64,000 bases of DNA from Argopecten irradians (Eukaryota > Mollusca > Bivalvia > Pectinida > Pectinidae), in the NCBI RefSeq assembly GCF_041381155.1, contig NC_091135.1:58355997-58419996 (forward strand). The letters are read 5' to 3'. Position numbers and translations under genes: made by a program. Positions 37,652 to 49,473 of the stretch are shown piece by piece. The notes under the pieces were generated by a model that saw only the letters and a list, made by a program, of their open reading frames with translations, was not told the DNA's origin and ran no database searches. The number at the start of each line of letters is the position of its first letter. The first letter of the stretch is position 1.

Positions 37652-37657
37652 TTTATT
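37652..37657 (-). terminator. Polyadenylation signal of the minus-strand TMEM-like gene
   Basis: AATAAA on the minus strand (TTTATT on plus), about 65 bp after the stop at 37722-37724. Confidence 0.65.
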
Positions 37658-37721
37658 GAATTTCATATCCAATGCTATACATGTATACAAAGATGTCCTC
37701 AATGTCACATATAAACTCCAC

Positions 37722-38958
37722 TCACTCTTCAGAAACTGTTGGCACAAATCCTAGGAATTCATTGTAACCACTATATTCTCTAAAACAGTCAGCGGATACT
37801 CTATAACGCGCTCCTTTGATACGGACATTACCTGCAATCAAACCTAATATTGATGTTTCCCAGTCTTGACAATATTCAATGTCTTTGTCAGTAAAATGTT
37901 TTTGTTTTGTCCAGAAGACCCAGTGTGTTTTAACAACAATGTATTTGTTTTCCTGTTTGTTGTTTTCCTTATAAATGCGTAAGATCCGTTTTTTGTCATC
38001 AATTAGAATTAATCCCAATACAAAAGGAGCCAGAGCAACGGCGACTGATGTTCCTAAAAACGACAAATTATCGTAATTGAGTGGGTAGAGAGTGAAGGGA
38101 TCAACACCAGCATTGGTCATGTTCTGATATTTTTTAATTAAAGTATCTATAAGCAACGCCTCCACTGCACATAGGCCTATCTTAGAACATGTATTCCTTA
38201 TCAGGGAATTGCGCTGAAAGGTATCATTATAAATCATTGAGTAATCCCTTGGAATTTTGTCCTTCTTCAGTCGACTTTCCAATTCACTTTCCACTGTAAC
38301 ATCAAAGGAAGACTTGATGTAGTTAGGGGTCTGTTTAGTACCTTTTTGTCCAATAGGTTTACCTAATTCCCTTTTTCGTGCACTTGGGTGAATATTTTGT
38401 GAGACATTTTGATATCCTCTTTGTGGATTCCCTTCTGTTTTTTTGTCGTTGTTACTCCTTGCTTTGGTGCTAAATGCCATGATGCATTTTTTCTCCCAGC
38501 ATATTTGCCTTGATATTATGACCTAAACAGAGAAAGATGATTTAATAGTGATCCTTTCATCAAAGTGTCTAATGGTATGTCACCCTTAGCCTATTATTTA
38601 CTACCAATATGATTACTATACATATATGGTGGGTTTTTCCTCAATCTAGTTGAATCAACCATTTTTTTCCTAAAATGAAATATGTGCCTTTTCCCAATGT
38701 GTAAAAAACCCAAAAACACTGAATACTTATAATCATAAAATAATATTGTATAAAAATTTATTTTTCTCATACCATACTCAAAAAAAAAAAAAATCTTACC
38801 TTCCCTTTGTGCTGCCAGAGTGAATTATATTCATTAATTAGTTAAAATATGAGAACAACATTTTATGAAACAAAGGTAGACACTGATAGCTCATCATAGC
38901 TGTACAAGAGATTGTTTACCTGTGCATGCCTTGTAGTGTGTGGAGCAACACCAGACAT
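37722..38958 (-). CDS. Paralogous two-pass membrane protein (TMEM186/TMEM70/TMEM223-like), 279 aa
   Basis: Predicted exons on the minus strand are 38958-38920 (MSGVAPHTTRHAQ, donor CAG|GTAAAC) and 38522-37722 (acceptor CTCTGTTTAG), joined in phase 0. Exon 2 is open for 14 codons upstream of its first ATG at 38480, and those codons (VIISRQICWEKKCI) plus exon 1 give a basic presequence-like N-terminus. A start at 38480 (252 aa), with 5' UTR upstream and an alternative donor after 38800, remains possible. Then come a Lys/Gln-rich segment, YSMIYND near 107, hydrophobic segments at about 127-143 and 167-188, and IYKENNKQENKYIVVKTHWV. These line up with YSLIYNN, the hairpin and LYKEKHGFNKTYIMVYPYRF of the convergent gene. 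Inferred role: inner-mitochondrial-membrane assembly factor; not proven. Confidence 0.78.
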
Positions 38959-38959
38959 G

Positions 38960-39940
38960 ACTTGGTGCATTAAAGGTAATATCTTGTGCCAGCTCATCAT
39001 TGTTGTAAGGATCTCTGGAATGTATAACAATGCAATGTGACCTTATCATTGGAACTAGCACAACAACATGTGATTGGGTAGCTGAGACCCATATACCGGG
39101 GTCATAAGAAAACATGAAACAAACCTATACGGTTCAATGATATTCTGGTTATGGAAATTATCTTGTGTGAATCAAAATTCCGATAAGCTGTGTTTTATCG
39201 TTTGTCTCTTTCTTACCGGGTAAATATATTTCTGATTGCTTACTCCAGTTGGTCAGAACTTATTATTAAGGGGATGGTAAGATTATTCTAACTAAGATCT
39301 TCTACATGTACATGTGTAAATGAATATCATCAAAGATTTATTTTGTGAACAAATTGTATATATACGACACTAAATTGGTAAATTAAATGCAATTGAAAAT
39401 TGCACAGACGGGGGTTTAATCCCTGGGCTCTTCAGTGATTTTTGTCTGGGTAATCTGGCTTTCCTCCACCAACAAACCTGGCAATGTCTTTACTTGACCT
39501 TGGCTGTCAATAGGATATTAAACTATTTAAACCCTAACGTTGGAATATAATACTGCTTTACTTAATTGAAAGAAACAATTTTCTTAAGTTACGAAATTAA
39601 GTCCTGTATTTGTTAATTCTGTATGAACATACACATGTATATCTCAGAAACAAAATTGATGTGTGTGATGCATGCAGGTCTGTGACTTACTATATAATAC
39701 TTTATCGTGTTTATCACAGGCGTCTGTGTTTATGTACATACAGTATGTCACAGGAGCTTGACGGATGTTTTTATAAAGTCTATAGTGGTATTATATATAT
39801 ATATTTATGCTATATACTATTGACAGAACATCAAGTTACAGGTGTTTTATAAAATAAATATGGTGTAGGGGTATTTTATATGTAGGCCTAACATCATTGT
39901 ACCCAAATTGATACTGTACCCAAATTGATACCCTAATTAA
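38960..39940. other. Upstream flank of the minus-strand TMEM-like gene
   Basis: No further ORF with a domain. It contains a SINE fragment (39395-39535) and an (AT)n-rich stretch near 39790-39815. Confidence 0.4.
39395..39535 (+). mobile_element. 5'-truncated SINE
   Basis: GGGGGTTTAATCCCTGGGCT (diverged B box), CTGGCTTTCCTCCACCAACA, AACCTGGCAATGTC and TTGACCTTGGCTGTCAATAG match the body of the SINE at 4937-5152. Confidence 0.65.
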
Positions 39941-41823
39941 AACAAGAGGCCCAGAGGGCCTGTATCGCTCACCTGGTTTTTTGTTAGTAATTATCACAAG
40001 ACTCAGACAATTAGAAAAATAAGCAAAATTGACTCCCAAAGTTTAATTTTGAATCACAACCATACAATGATGCTATTGATACCATACAAATATGCTATCC
40101 AATACATAGGTTCAGAGACAAAGTAATTTATATGAAAATAGTAGCCTAATTGACCTTTTGACCTCGCATCTATTGCCGTCTAAGGCCCCGGGGGTCAGCC
40201 CTATCATTTGTACAATTTCAAATCCCAACCCTATAAGGATGCTACCATTGCATTATAAGTGCTCTTCCATTCTTAGTTGCAGAGAAGAAGTCGTTTATAT
40301 GGAAATAGCTAAATTGACCCCTTTTGACCCCACCCTTCAGGCCCCCGGGGGGTCAGCCCCATCATTTGCAAAATTTTGAATCCAAACCCTATAAGGATGT
40401 TACCATTGCATTATGAGCGTAATCCCATGTTTAGTTGCAGACAAAAAGTCATTTATATGGAAATTGACCACTTTTGACCCCGCCCCTCAGGCCCCCGGGG
40501 GGTCAGCCCTATCATGTGCACAATTTTGAATTCCCACACTATAAGGATACTACCATTGTATTATGGGTGCTATACCGTGCTTAGTTTCAGAGAAGAAGTC
40601 GTTTATATGGAAATAGCCAAATTGGCCACTTTCGACCCCGCCCCTCAGGCCCCCTGGGGGTCAGCCCCATCATTTGCACAATTTTGAATCCCCACCCTAT
40701 AAATATGCTACCATTGCATTATGGGTGCTATACCATGCTTAGTTTCAGAGAAGAAGTCGTTTATATGGAAATAGCCAAATTGGCCCCTTTTGACCCCGCC
40801 CCTCAGGCCCCCTGGGGGTCAGCCCCATCATTTGTACAATTTTGAATCTCCATCCTATAAGGATGCTACCATTGCATTATGGGTGCTATCTCATGCTTAG
40901 TTTCAGAGAAGAAGTTGTTTATATGGAAATAGCCAAATTGACCCCATTTGACCCCGCCCCTCAGGCCCCCGGGGGTCAGCCCATCATTTGTACAATTTTG
41001 AATCCCCACCCTATAAGGATGCTACTATTGCATTATGGGTGCTATCCCATGCTTGGTTTCAGAGAAGAAGTCGTTTATATGGAAATAGCCAAATTGACCC
41101 CTTTTGACCCCACCCCTCAGGCCCCTGGGGGGTCAGCCACATCATTTGTACAATTTTTAATCCCTACCCTATAACGATACTACCATTGCATTATGAGTGC
41201 TATTTCATGCTTAGTTTCAGAGAAGAAGTCGTTTATATGGAAATAGCCAAATTGACCCCTTTTGACCCCGCCCCTCAGGCCCCCGGGGGGTCAGCCCGAT
41301 CATTTGTACAATTTTGAATCCCCACCCTATAAGGATGCTACCATTGCATTATGGGTGCTATCCCATGCTTGGTTTCAGAGAAGAAGTCGTTTATATGGAA
41401 ATAGCCAAATTGACCCCTTTTGACCCCGCCCCTCAGGCCCCCGGGGGGTCAGCCCCATCATTTGTACAATTTTGAATCCCCACCCTATAAGGATGCTACC
41501 ATTGCATTATGGGTGCTATCCCATGCTTGGTTTCAGAGAAGAAGTCGTTTATATGGAAATAGCCAAATTGACCCCTTTTGGCCCCGCCCCTCAGGCCCCT
41601 GGGGGGTCAGCCCCATCATTTGTACAATTTTCAGTTAGTAGCCCATAAGGATGCTACCAGCCAAATTTTGTTGAAATCCGACCAGCGGTTATGGAGAAGA
41701 AGTCGATTGTTGACGGACGGACGGACGGGACGGACGACGGACGACGGACGACGGACGCCGGACGCCGGACGCCACGGTATGGCATAAGCTCACCTTGGTC
41801 CTTCGGACCAGGTGAGCTAAAAA
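39941..41823 (+). mobile_element. Internally expanded non-autonomous element, ~157-bp modules, 9-10 copies
   Basis: Starts AACAAGAGGCCCAGAGGGCC, where GGCCC/GGGCC forms a small hairpin. Then come modules with CATCATTTGTACAATTTTGA, CACCCTATAAGGATGCTACC, GAAGAAGTCGTTTATATGGA and CCCCGCCCCTCAGGCCCCC. The 3' end holds a GACGGACG microsatellite (41712-41775) and a near-perfect terminal hairpin CCTTGGTCC-TTC-GGACCAGG at about 41793-41812, ending GGTGAGCTAAAAA. Terminal hairpins recall Helitrons, but the canonical ends were not seen. Confidence 0.7.
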
Positions 41824-42487
41824 TACCTAAAACATATTTTGGTTAAAATTTACCTCATTTCTTAGTGGTGATACCAAAGATTCATCATTTATTGATAATT
41901 ACGCTTCGATTTATGTACCTATTTCTGTTATTTTCTCTGAAAGATAACTTTGAAATTGATAAATCTGTCTGAAACATGTTTATACCTAGAAATGTAGCCG
42001 TGCGACAATTACTATTTGTACTATAATCGTGTTTTTTCAAAGAGTAAGGCCTCCTCAAAGAAATTTTTATTAAATAATGAAATTTAAGATATAAACACTT
42101 AACAGAAATAATTAAAATATAGTTGCCACACAATATTTTTTTCATTTAATCACGTGCAAATTGCTCGTTGTATAGTGTTATTTCTCCATCTTGATTTTTA
42201 CTAAAACTGTTACTAGATTCAAGTATCTTGTAACTTGATTGATTCATAAAATATGTTTGTAGTTATTTTACATTGAAATTTTTTACAATCATTAAAAATA
42301 ATTGATAGTGATCTTTTGACATATACACCAAATTTGAACTATAAATACTTAGGTGAATGCCACAGAAAACTTAATTTAAATCATTGAAATATCACACAAA
42401 TCATTACATTGTGTAACGGGAGTACTGAATAAGTGCAGTTACTTTTTTTTTACAGTGAAATGTGTAAAAAATGTGTATTCAGTATAC
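41824..42487. other. AT-rich intergenic sequence, no gene seen
   Basis: Only short AT-rich ORFs. Confidence 0.4.
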
Positions 42488-43077
42488 AGTTGGTAGTAGA
42501 CTAAAGGTTACACCCTTGTGCACACGGAGTGCACGAGGTTTAGACTACAGGTAGACACGGAGTGCACTACGTTTAGACTACAGGTAGACACGGAGTGCAC
42601 AAGATTAAGACTACAGGTAGACACGGAGTGCACAAGATTTAGACTACAGGTAGACACGGAGTGCACAAGATTTAGACTACAGGTAGACACGGAGTGCACT
42701 ACGTGTGAACACGGTGTCCACTACAGGTGGACATGGTGTCCAGGTACATTCAGACCTAGACAGACAAGGTGATGTGTTATATTTAGGGATCGGGGAAGAA
42801 TACGTTCTCCAATTTGAAAAAATACATATTATAATTTTTTAGTTGTTTCTTTTTTTTTAAATTGCGACATCTACAATTTAATGTACAGTATATATAACTA
42901 TATAATACGATATTTTTAGTATACATGAATAAAACCTTTTCACTGCAAATGTAATAAAGATTAATTTGTATTCATTAAGTATATGTCTATTTAATTTTAT
43001 ATCAGTAGTTTCCATTTCATATCTTAAATTGTCTATATTACGTTTTCAAAAGTCAATGTTTTATGGGTAAATTGCAT

Positions 43078-43134
<57 letters not shown>

Positions 43135-45951
43135 TTTACATGAAATAGTAAATACAAGTCAAAAACAACTTTGAATTGCGGCAAAAACTATCTAAAATAT
43201 ACGTACCCGGCCTACTAAGACGACACCATTTTCTGTCTAAAAGTCTTTTGAGCTACAATCTTGCAGCTACGGCAAAAACCAGTCCTATTGTGCCTTTTGA
43301 GAACTTTTTCTTTTATGATTTAAGCCATTAATAATACAATCATACATGTATATACCGGGTAATACATAGCTTTTAAATAAAAAGATTTGGTCCCTATCAA
43401 TCGGTTTTCTAGCGACACCCTTGTAGATCGTCTTTCATAAAATATACACTTTTATAATATTTTTCTTTGCTATTTTAAGTTCTAAAAGTATTGTACGTAA
43501 AAATAGCTTAATTACATATTCTTTATTAAAAACTGAACGTCTTTAAAAGATCATGCAGAATAAATCCACTTCAAACTTTATGACGTAGCTATAGTCTACC
43601 TACAAGTACCCAATTCAGCTTGTTTTGATTCTTAATTACCGGTAAACACAATATGTTTATGATCCCAACCCCGCAAGTTATCTTGACCGTATATTGCGTC
43701 ATGGTCCGATAATTATAACTTGTCGAACATACAGGTAAGCCACAGTATCCAGCTATACAGGTACCTCAAGGTGATCATCGATAGATGGCCAGAGGGCAGA
43801 ATCGTTGCCTTCTGTGTTTGCACGGCTTTATGAGAATGGAGGCAGTATCTTTATATAATATGTGATTTTAGAATTGTTTCAATGGAAGTTTGTTAAGACA
43901 AACAAATATACTTTACCTTTTAAAAATCATATAGGTTTATGAGTTTGAAACACAAAAGTACCATTCTTATTAGATACATGTTCATGTTTGTTGTAGAGCC
44001 TGGGTTAACATGTACACCATTTCCCGGGGAGGTGGGGGGGGGGGGGGGGGGAGGTTAGATTGGGATCAGCCGTGAAGTGGAGCTGACGGGAGCTGTACAA
44101 TGCGTAAATCAAGCATGTCTGTCACAACCTTGAATTTACCAATAATACATGTATATATTATAATCAAAATTAATTTAGATTAGGTACTTATTCAACATTG
44201 TAATATGGTATTTTATATACATAGTCATGATAATCAGGTTTCTGATATATGTAAAAAGCCAGTGTAAAAAAAATTAAATTAATGAAAAGATATTGGATGA
44301 AATATGATTTTCCAATAATTTTGAAATAAATGTTTTAGTTAATTATACACTTGGTATTTTGATTATTTTTTATTTTAATATATAAAGCTTCATTATCAAA
44401 TAAATTAAAATGCACTACCAGTTAAAATACATATCCCTATTGACTACTATTGTTGTATAACTGTTCGTATTTGTGTGATGAGTACAATGTATATGTAGAG
44501 AGGCTGCCACCTAAGTACAGCATGCTATAAATGGACCTCCTGGGGTTGGGATAAGGTACTTCATGTATACAGGTGTTGTTAGTCTGAGATACACTTGACT
44601 GAACATATTGAAGGGTGCCCAAAGAAGGCCCCAGGCCCCTGGCCCCACTCTGACCAATGTTAGGTAATTTAGATTATCATATCCGTCAGTCTGACATATC
44701 AGAGTTTCTAGAATTAAAATAATTGTGACAAATTCAGAATCTAATCAACAACTATGAATCTACAGTTTAAATGGGTAGAAGTTGGATTTATTTTGATTGT
44801 CTGTTTAATTTATTATCAGGCATGTGACCTACATTTTTGCGATCGGTCCTTTGAACAGTGTTGATTCTCACGAGCAGCCACATGCCCGATACTAAATTTT
44901 TGCTTTCTATAAGCCAGTGCTTACAGGTTCCTCAATCGGTTGACACAATAAAATGTAATTTCGAATGCCGATTTTTAACGTCTATGGACGATTTCACATA
45001 TTTCCAATGCTTTGCAACGCGCCAGGTTCTATGTAGCAAATGTACGTATACGTATTATACATTTGACAGGATTAAAACTATTTCGCGCACCTTGCCGTTT
45101 AGAAAATTATATTCGATACATACATAGTTAAACATTTTATGAAGAATTTAATTTGTTTATGTTGATCATGATGTCCTTGCTTTTATTATGCCCATCAATA
45201 TATCCTTTTTAATCAAAATAATCTCTTGGGCGACGATTTGCTAACACTGAAAATCTTACTCCATGCAAGGTTCATCACTTTACGCGTTCGAAAAAGAATT
45301 TCATATTTAACCTACATATCACTAGCTAAGAAAAATAGTTTTTACTGGGAAAATGCGGACTTGAACTATCCATTGATGAGACATAACCAGTACGTGGTTT
45401 ACCGTACGCAGTTAATTTGCTTTTATAACTTCTAATAAACGTCCTTATTTATAAATTAAATTGTATGATAATATATATTGATACATTTTACTTTATATGT
45501 ATCTATTCAAATAAACATTACAGTGCGAATGATTTCCAGTAATTAACGCCAAGTTTATGTTGCAATAAATATTATGTTTCTGATCGCAATAAATATTTCT
45601 ATCTGTCAAAGTCCATATAGACTACAGAATAAATACATATTTTCTCATATCTCTGTGGCACATCATCTAGTCTGTCTGTGGTCTTGATGTAGTGGACATT
45701 TTACCTGGACACGATGTCCACCTGTAGTGGACACCGTGTTCACACGTAGTGCACTCCGTGTCTACCTGTAGTCTAAATCTTGTGCACTCCGTGTCTACCT
45801 GTAGTCTAAACCTCGTGCACTCCGTGTCTACCTGTAGTCTAAACCTCGTGCACTCCGTGTCTACCTGTAGTCTAAACCTCGTGCACTCCGTGTCCACTCG
45901 TAGTTCACACCGTGTGCACAATGTGTAACCTTTAGTCTACTACCAACTGTA
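42488..45951. mobile_element. 3.5-kb foldback element with minisatellite arms
   Basis: The left end ACAGTTGGTAGTAGACTAAA, followed by GGTTACAC, is inverted at 45924-45951. Each ~295-bp arm contains 5-6 copies of a 33-bp unit (CACGGAGTGCACAAGATTTA, GACTACAGGTAGA), in opposite orientation on the two sides (42518-42700; 45735-45900), then a diverged CACGGTGTCCACTACAGGTG section. The 2.9-kb interior is AT-rich with (AT)n at 43079-43132 and a G-tract at 44034-44051, and has no transposase. ORFs in the arms come from the 33-bp period. Confidence 0.75.
43079..43132. repeat. (AT)n microsatellite
   Basis: Uninterrupted AT dinucleotide run of about 52 bp. Confidence 0.9.
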
Positions 45952-46280
45952 ACTCAGTATAATAAACGCAACTTCATCCCCTTTATAAAGTAAAACCACA
46001 AAAAAACCCAATCTATATTGATTTTTCTTAATTTTATACTTTTATCTTGCTGGGTATCAATTTGGGTACATATCATGTGACAAAACTAGAAATTTCGACA
46101 CATGATATTAATCGTTCTAACAGTAAAAACAAGCACTGTAATAACAAAAACAAAACATCAAACTAAAGTTTGTATGCTCTTTTTGAAAAAAAAACCAGAA
46201 AAAAGTGAAGCGCACCTAGTAACAAATATAAAAGAGAAATCTGTGTGTATTGGTATCAATTTGGTTACAATGACATTTTA

Positions 46281-46886
46281 CAGGTTGGGGACCATCCCGT
46301 ATATGTAGGATAGTCCTGCATTTGAGTAATAGTCCTGTATTTGAGGGATAAATTTGTTACTCAAATGCAGGATTATGTGAAATGAAAATGGATAAAGTTG
46401 TTTTAAAAATTTGTATCAAAAAAGGGCGTCATCATTTTCAGATACCCATATAACTAATTGAAAACTTTATGTATTTGTTTATGAACTATTGAATTCTATT
46501 ATCTCACTTTGTAATAAAGTGACAATTTAGGTGCTCTCCATAGACTACAGTGTATAGCCATCAGGGAAATTTAGTGCAAATGTCATGGTTGATTGACTTT
46601 TACCTGTGTTCTATTTTTAGCACCATAGTAAGCAATAGAGGTGATTTTGTTTGTGACTTTTACAAACATTTAGATGATGAAATTTGTTTCCATTTGAGTA
46701 ATAATGTGGAAAGTTGTATTAGTGATGATGCCATATAAAAATCATGATGCCCTTTTTTGATGACAATGTTTAAATCAACTTTATCACTTTTCATTTCATA
46801 GAATCCTGCATTTGCGTAACAAAATTATCCCTCAAATACAGGACTATTACTCAAATGCAGGACTATCCGGGATTGTCCCCAACCTG
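46281..46886. mobile_element. MITE with ~115-bp terminal inverted repeats
   Basis: Tips CAGGTTGGGGACCATCCCG and its inverted match, then AGTCCTGCATTTGAGTAATA and GTCCTGTATTTGAGGGATAA on both sides. Flanked by TTTTA at 46276-46280 and 46887-46891, a likely 5-bp target duplication. The superfamily is not assigned. Confidence 0.75.
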
Positions 46887-49175
46887 TTTTACATCGCATT
46901 TATCAGTTTATCAAGTTCTTGTGAGTACGTATACACTAATGTGTCACTGGTGTTAATGTCTAAGACTATGTTTAAATGAGTCTAAAATATTTTCAAACAC
47001 GTATATTTGATATTAATATCAACTTGTGCAATATTACCTTAATATAATCCTTCTTCAACTCGTGTGAATCAATGTCACAGTACATGTGAACCACCATGTT
47101 GTTTACGAAGGCGCATTCGATCCGACCGGAAGTTGGAGTAGTTAACCTGATTAATTCTTCGTGATCCGTATCCACCGTCTATCATTGGTACACCGGAAAG
47201 AGCTACTCTCGAAGCGACAGCTCAAAAATACAGCATGAGAGGGGATGATTCAGTCATTGTTTTAATTATACAGCACAATTATGCAGACTGTATCCTGGTC
47301 ACGTCATTTCAGAAAACATTCGAATTAAATTTAATGTAAAACTTGTGGAATTTTAATGCGTCTTTATTGAATTATCTGTGAAGATATATGGTGTGTACCT
47401 GCTAAAAAGTTAGATTACTCACACATTTTCGTTTCTTTTGAAATGATTATATGGTTTTAACCCAAATCACCTTTCTTACATAAAGGGATATACATATATA
47501 TTCATAATACAAAATGTTGTGATAACCTGGGTTTCTTGAATAATTTGTAGATATTCGTTTTATAAGGAGACACCAGTGTACGGAGTATAGCTCGCGAGGT
47601 GTACGGAAAATAGCTAAAATTCTGATTATGGTGTACGGAGTATAGCGTAATAGTATCAATGATTTAATTTATATTTACCTCGTTCAATTGATTATTTCGG
47701 TTTGTTTGCTTCATATTGACGATCCTGTTTACACATGTGTCCGATAAAACAACAAAATCAGTCAGTAAATATAGAAAAGCAACCAAAACTGCTAATACTT
47801 CACCCATAATAGAAAATGAACAGTGTTTGAGTTCTAGATTATCATTTAAATACATCTTTTTTAATTAGTATGAACTGTGGTATGCAGAAGTGAAACGATT
47901 GAATTTGGTATAACGTATTTACTTCAGCGATCTTGTAATTCCCCAGTACATGTATGTGTTACAGTGGATATATTGTCTGATAATGATAGTACAGTGTAAT
48001 TATAATTTTCAGTGAAGGTGTGAAGGAACCAGTCATGTGATGGTGTACATGTTGTTTTGACGATAGTATTGCGTTTCCCCTGTTTTACTTTTAACTTTAT
48101 CATGAACGTTTGTCGTTTTAACACAAGACGAACAAGCAAATATCCTTCATTCTCTTTGCTGTCGGCAGAAGGACCATCGAGTTATACGCTAGGTTTCCTT
48201 GGCTAACTATTTTTAAGTGTATTTGTGAATAAATATAAAGTTTAAACATTATACCATGGTCTGATATGACTAGTTTTTCCAAATTAATATGTTTTAATAT
48301 GTTTTTTGAAAGCATGAAAATAAGATATTTTACCTGGTTTGTCCAAAACCTGACATTCAAAACCGACAGTGCATTTTCTTTTATTGGTGTGTAAGTTAAC
48401 AAAATTTTATTATCCTACTAAATTTCCATTCGACTTTTAGTTTCTCGTTTGATCTATGTTAAACGAGATGGGCAATATCAGGCTATGAACTCCATTCTGG
48501 CCAAGCGTATAAATATGTAACATTTCCTTCGCGTCACTGACAATGTATGCAATGTATTCTTACGTCTATACATAACGGTCAAATAATTTAAAAAGTAGTT
48601 TTAAAGTAGTGGGGTCTGTGAAATCTAATAGTATTATCGTATTGACAAAAAACATGTATTAAAAAATATCATCGCATAATTTTCATTTGTTCGCTTGTTT
48701 CAAACCGTTTTGTGTTAAACTATATTCAGACGTTGATGATATGACTGTTCCGTTTATTGAACTTGATGTTCAAAGGATATACGTGTAAAGTTTTGAATTT
48801 GAATGATCATAATGGAAATGGAAGTAATAAACTGTTACCAGATTGGACATACAGTTGATATGAATCCCATCCGGAAGGAAGATAAATAGAGGGCGCCATG
48901 AATACTTAATATATATATTCAATATTGTTACTGCCTGTTATCAAATCCTTTTTATGCTCAATAAAATATTTTGAAATGAACTGAATTATACTGATAATAC
49001 TATAATACGGATTTAAGAAAATGTAACAGCCAAATGGACGGATAAATTCAAATTGCATGCAATATCCCCTGTTTCGGGGATAATTTAAAGTTAAAAACTT
49101 TGTAAATGTTTTATATTGTTTCGAAAGACTGTCCAATGTGTTTGTATAGTGTAACAGGAGAGGAGAAAATGTAGC

Positions 49176-49250
49176 GGCCAGATCGAGATTCGAACCCGGG
49201 ACCCTCCGAACACTAGCCGAGTGCTCTACCAACTGAGTTACCTAGTGACC
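49176..49250 (-). repeat. tRNA-like sequence (SINE head or tRNA pseudogene), copy 1
   Basis: On the minus strand: TAACTCAGTTGGTAGAGC (A box) and GGGTTCGAATC (B box), 75 nt. The acceptor stem does not pair well and the anticodon arm has a mismatch and an 8-nt loop, so it is probably not a working tRNA. The surrounding sequence, from GTAACAGGAGAGGAGAAAAT to CGATGATCGACCCAGTCCAA, is repeated with copy 2. Confidence 0.6.
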
Positions 49251-49398
49251 GATGATCGACCCAGTCCAATCCCGCTACACTCCTCCCTCCTTTCTCGAAG
49301 TCGTCGCCCTCCAAGACATACGAGACCCTTCCAAACACCACCACCGTGGATTATTTAGTTGGGCGCCAATTTTGTAACAGGAGAGGAGAAAATGTAGC

Positions 49399-49473
49399 AG
49401 CCATTCCGGGATTCGAACCCGGGACCCTCCGAAAACTAGCCGAGTGCTCTACTGACTTAGCTACCTGGTGACC
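49399..49473 (-). repeat. tRNA-like sequence, copy 2
   Basis: Same structure as 49176-49250 with changes in the A box (TAGCTAAGTCAGTAGAGC). B box GGGTTCGAATC intact. The two copies are direct repeats about 223 bp apart, each beginning GTAACAGGAGAGGAGAAAAT. Confidence 0.6.

Noticed and set aside
41420..41787. Pro/Gly-rich ORFs in the 157-bp module array
   Set aside because: Repeat-derived; frames shift between modules, and the end encodes a GACGGACG microsatellite.
49176..49250. Functional tRNA gene
   Set aside because: The acceptor stem pairs poorly, the anticodon arm is irregular, and a second diverged copy shares flanks: it behaves as a repeat.
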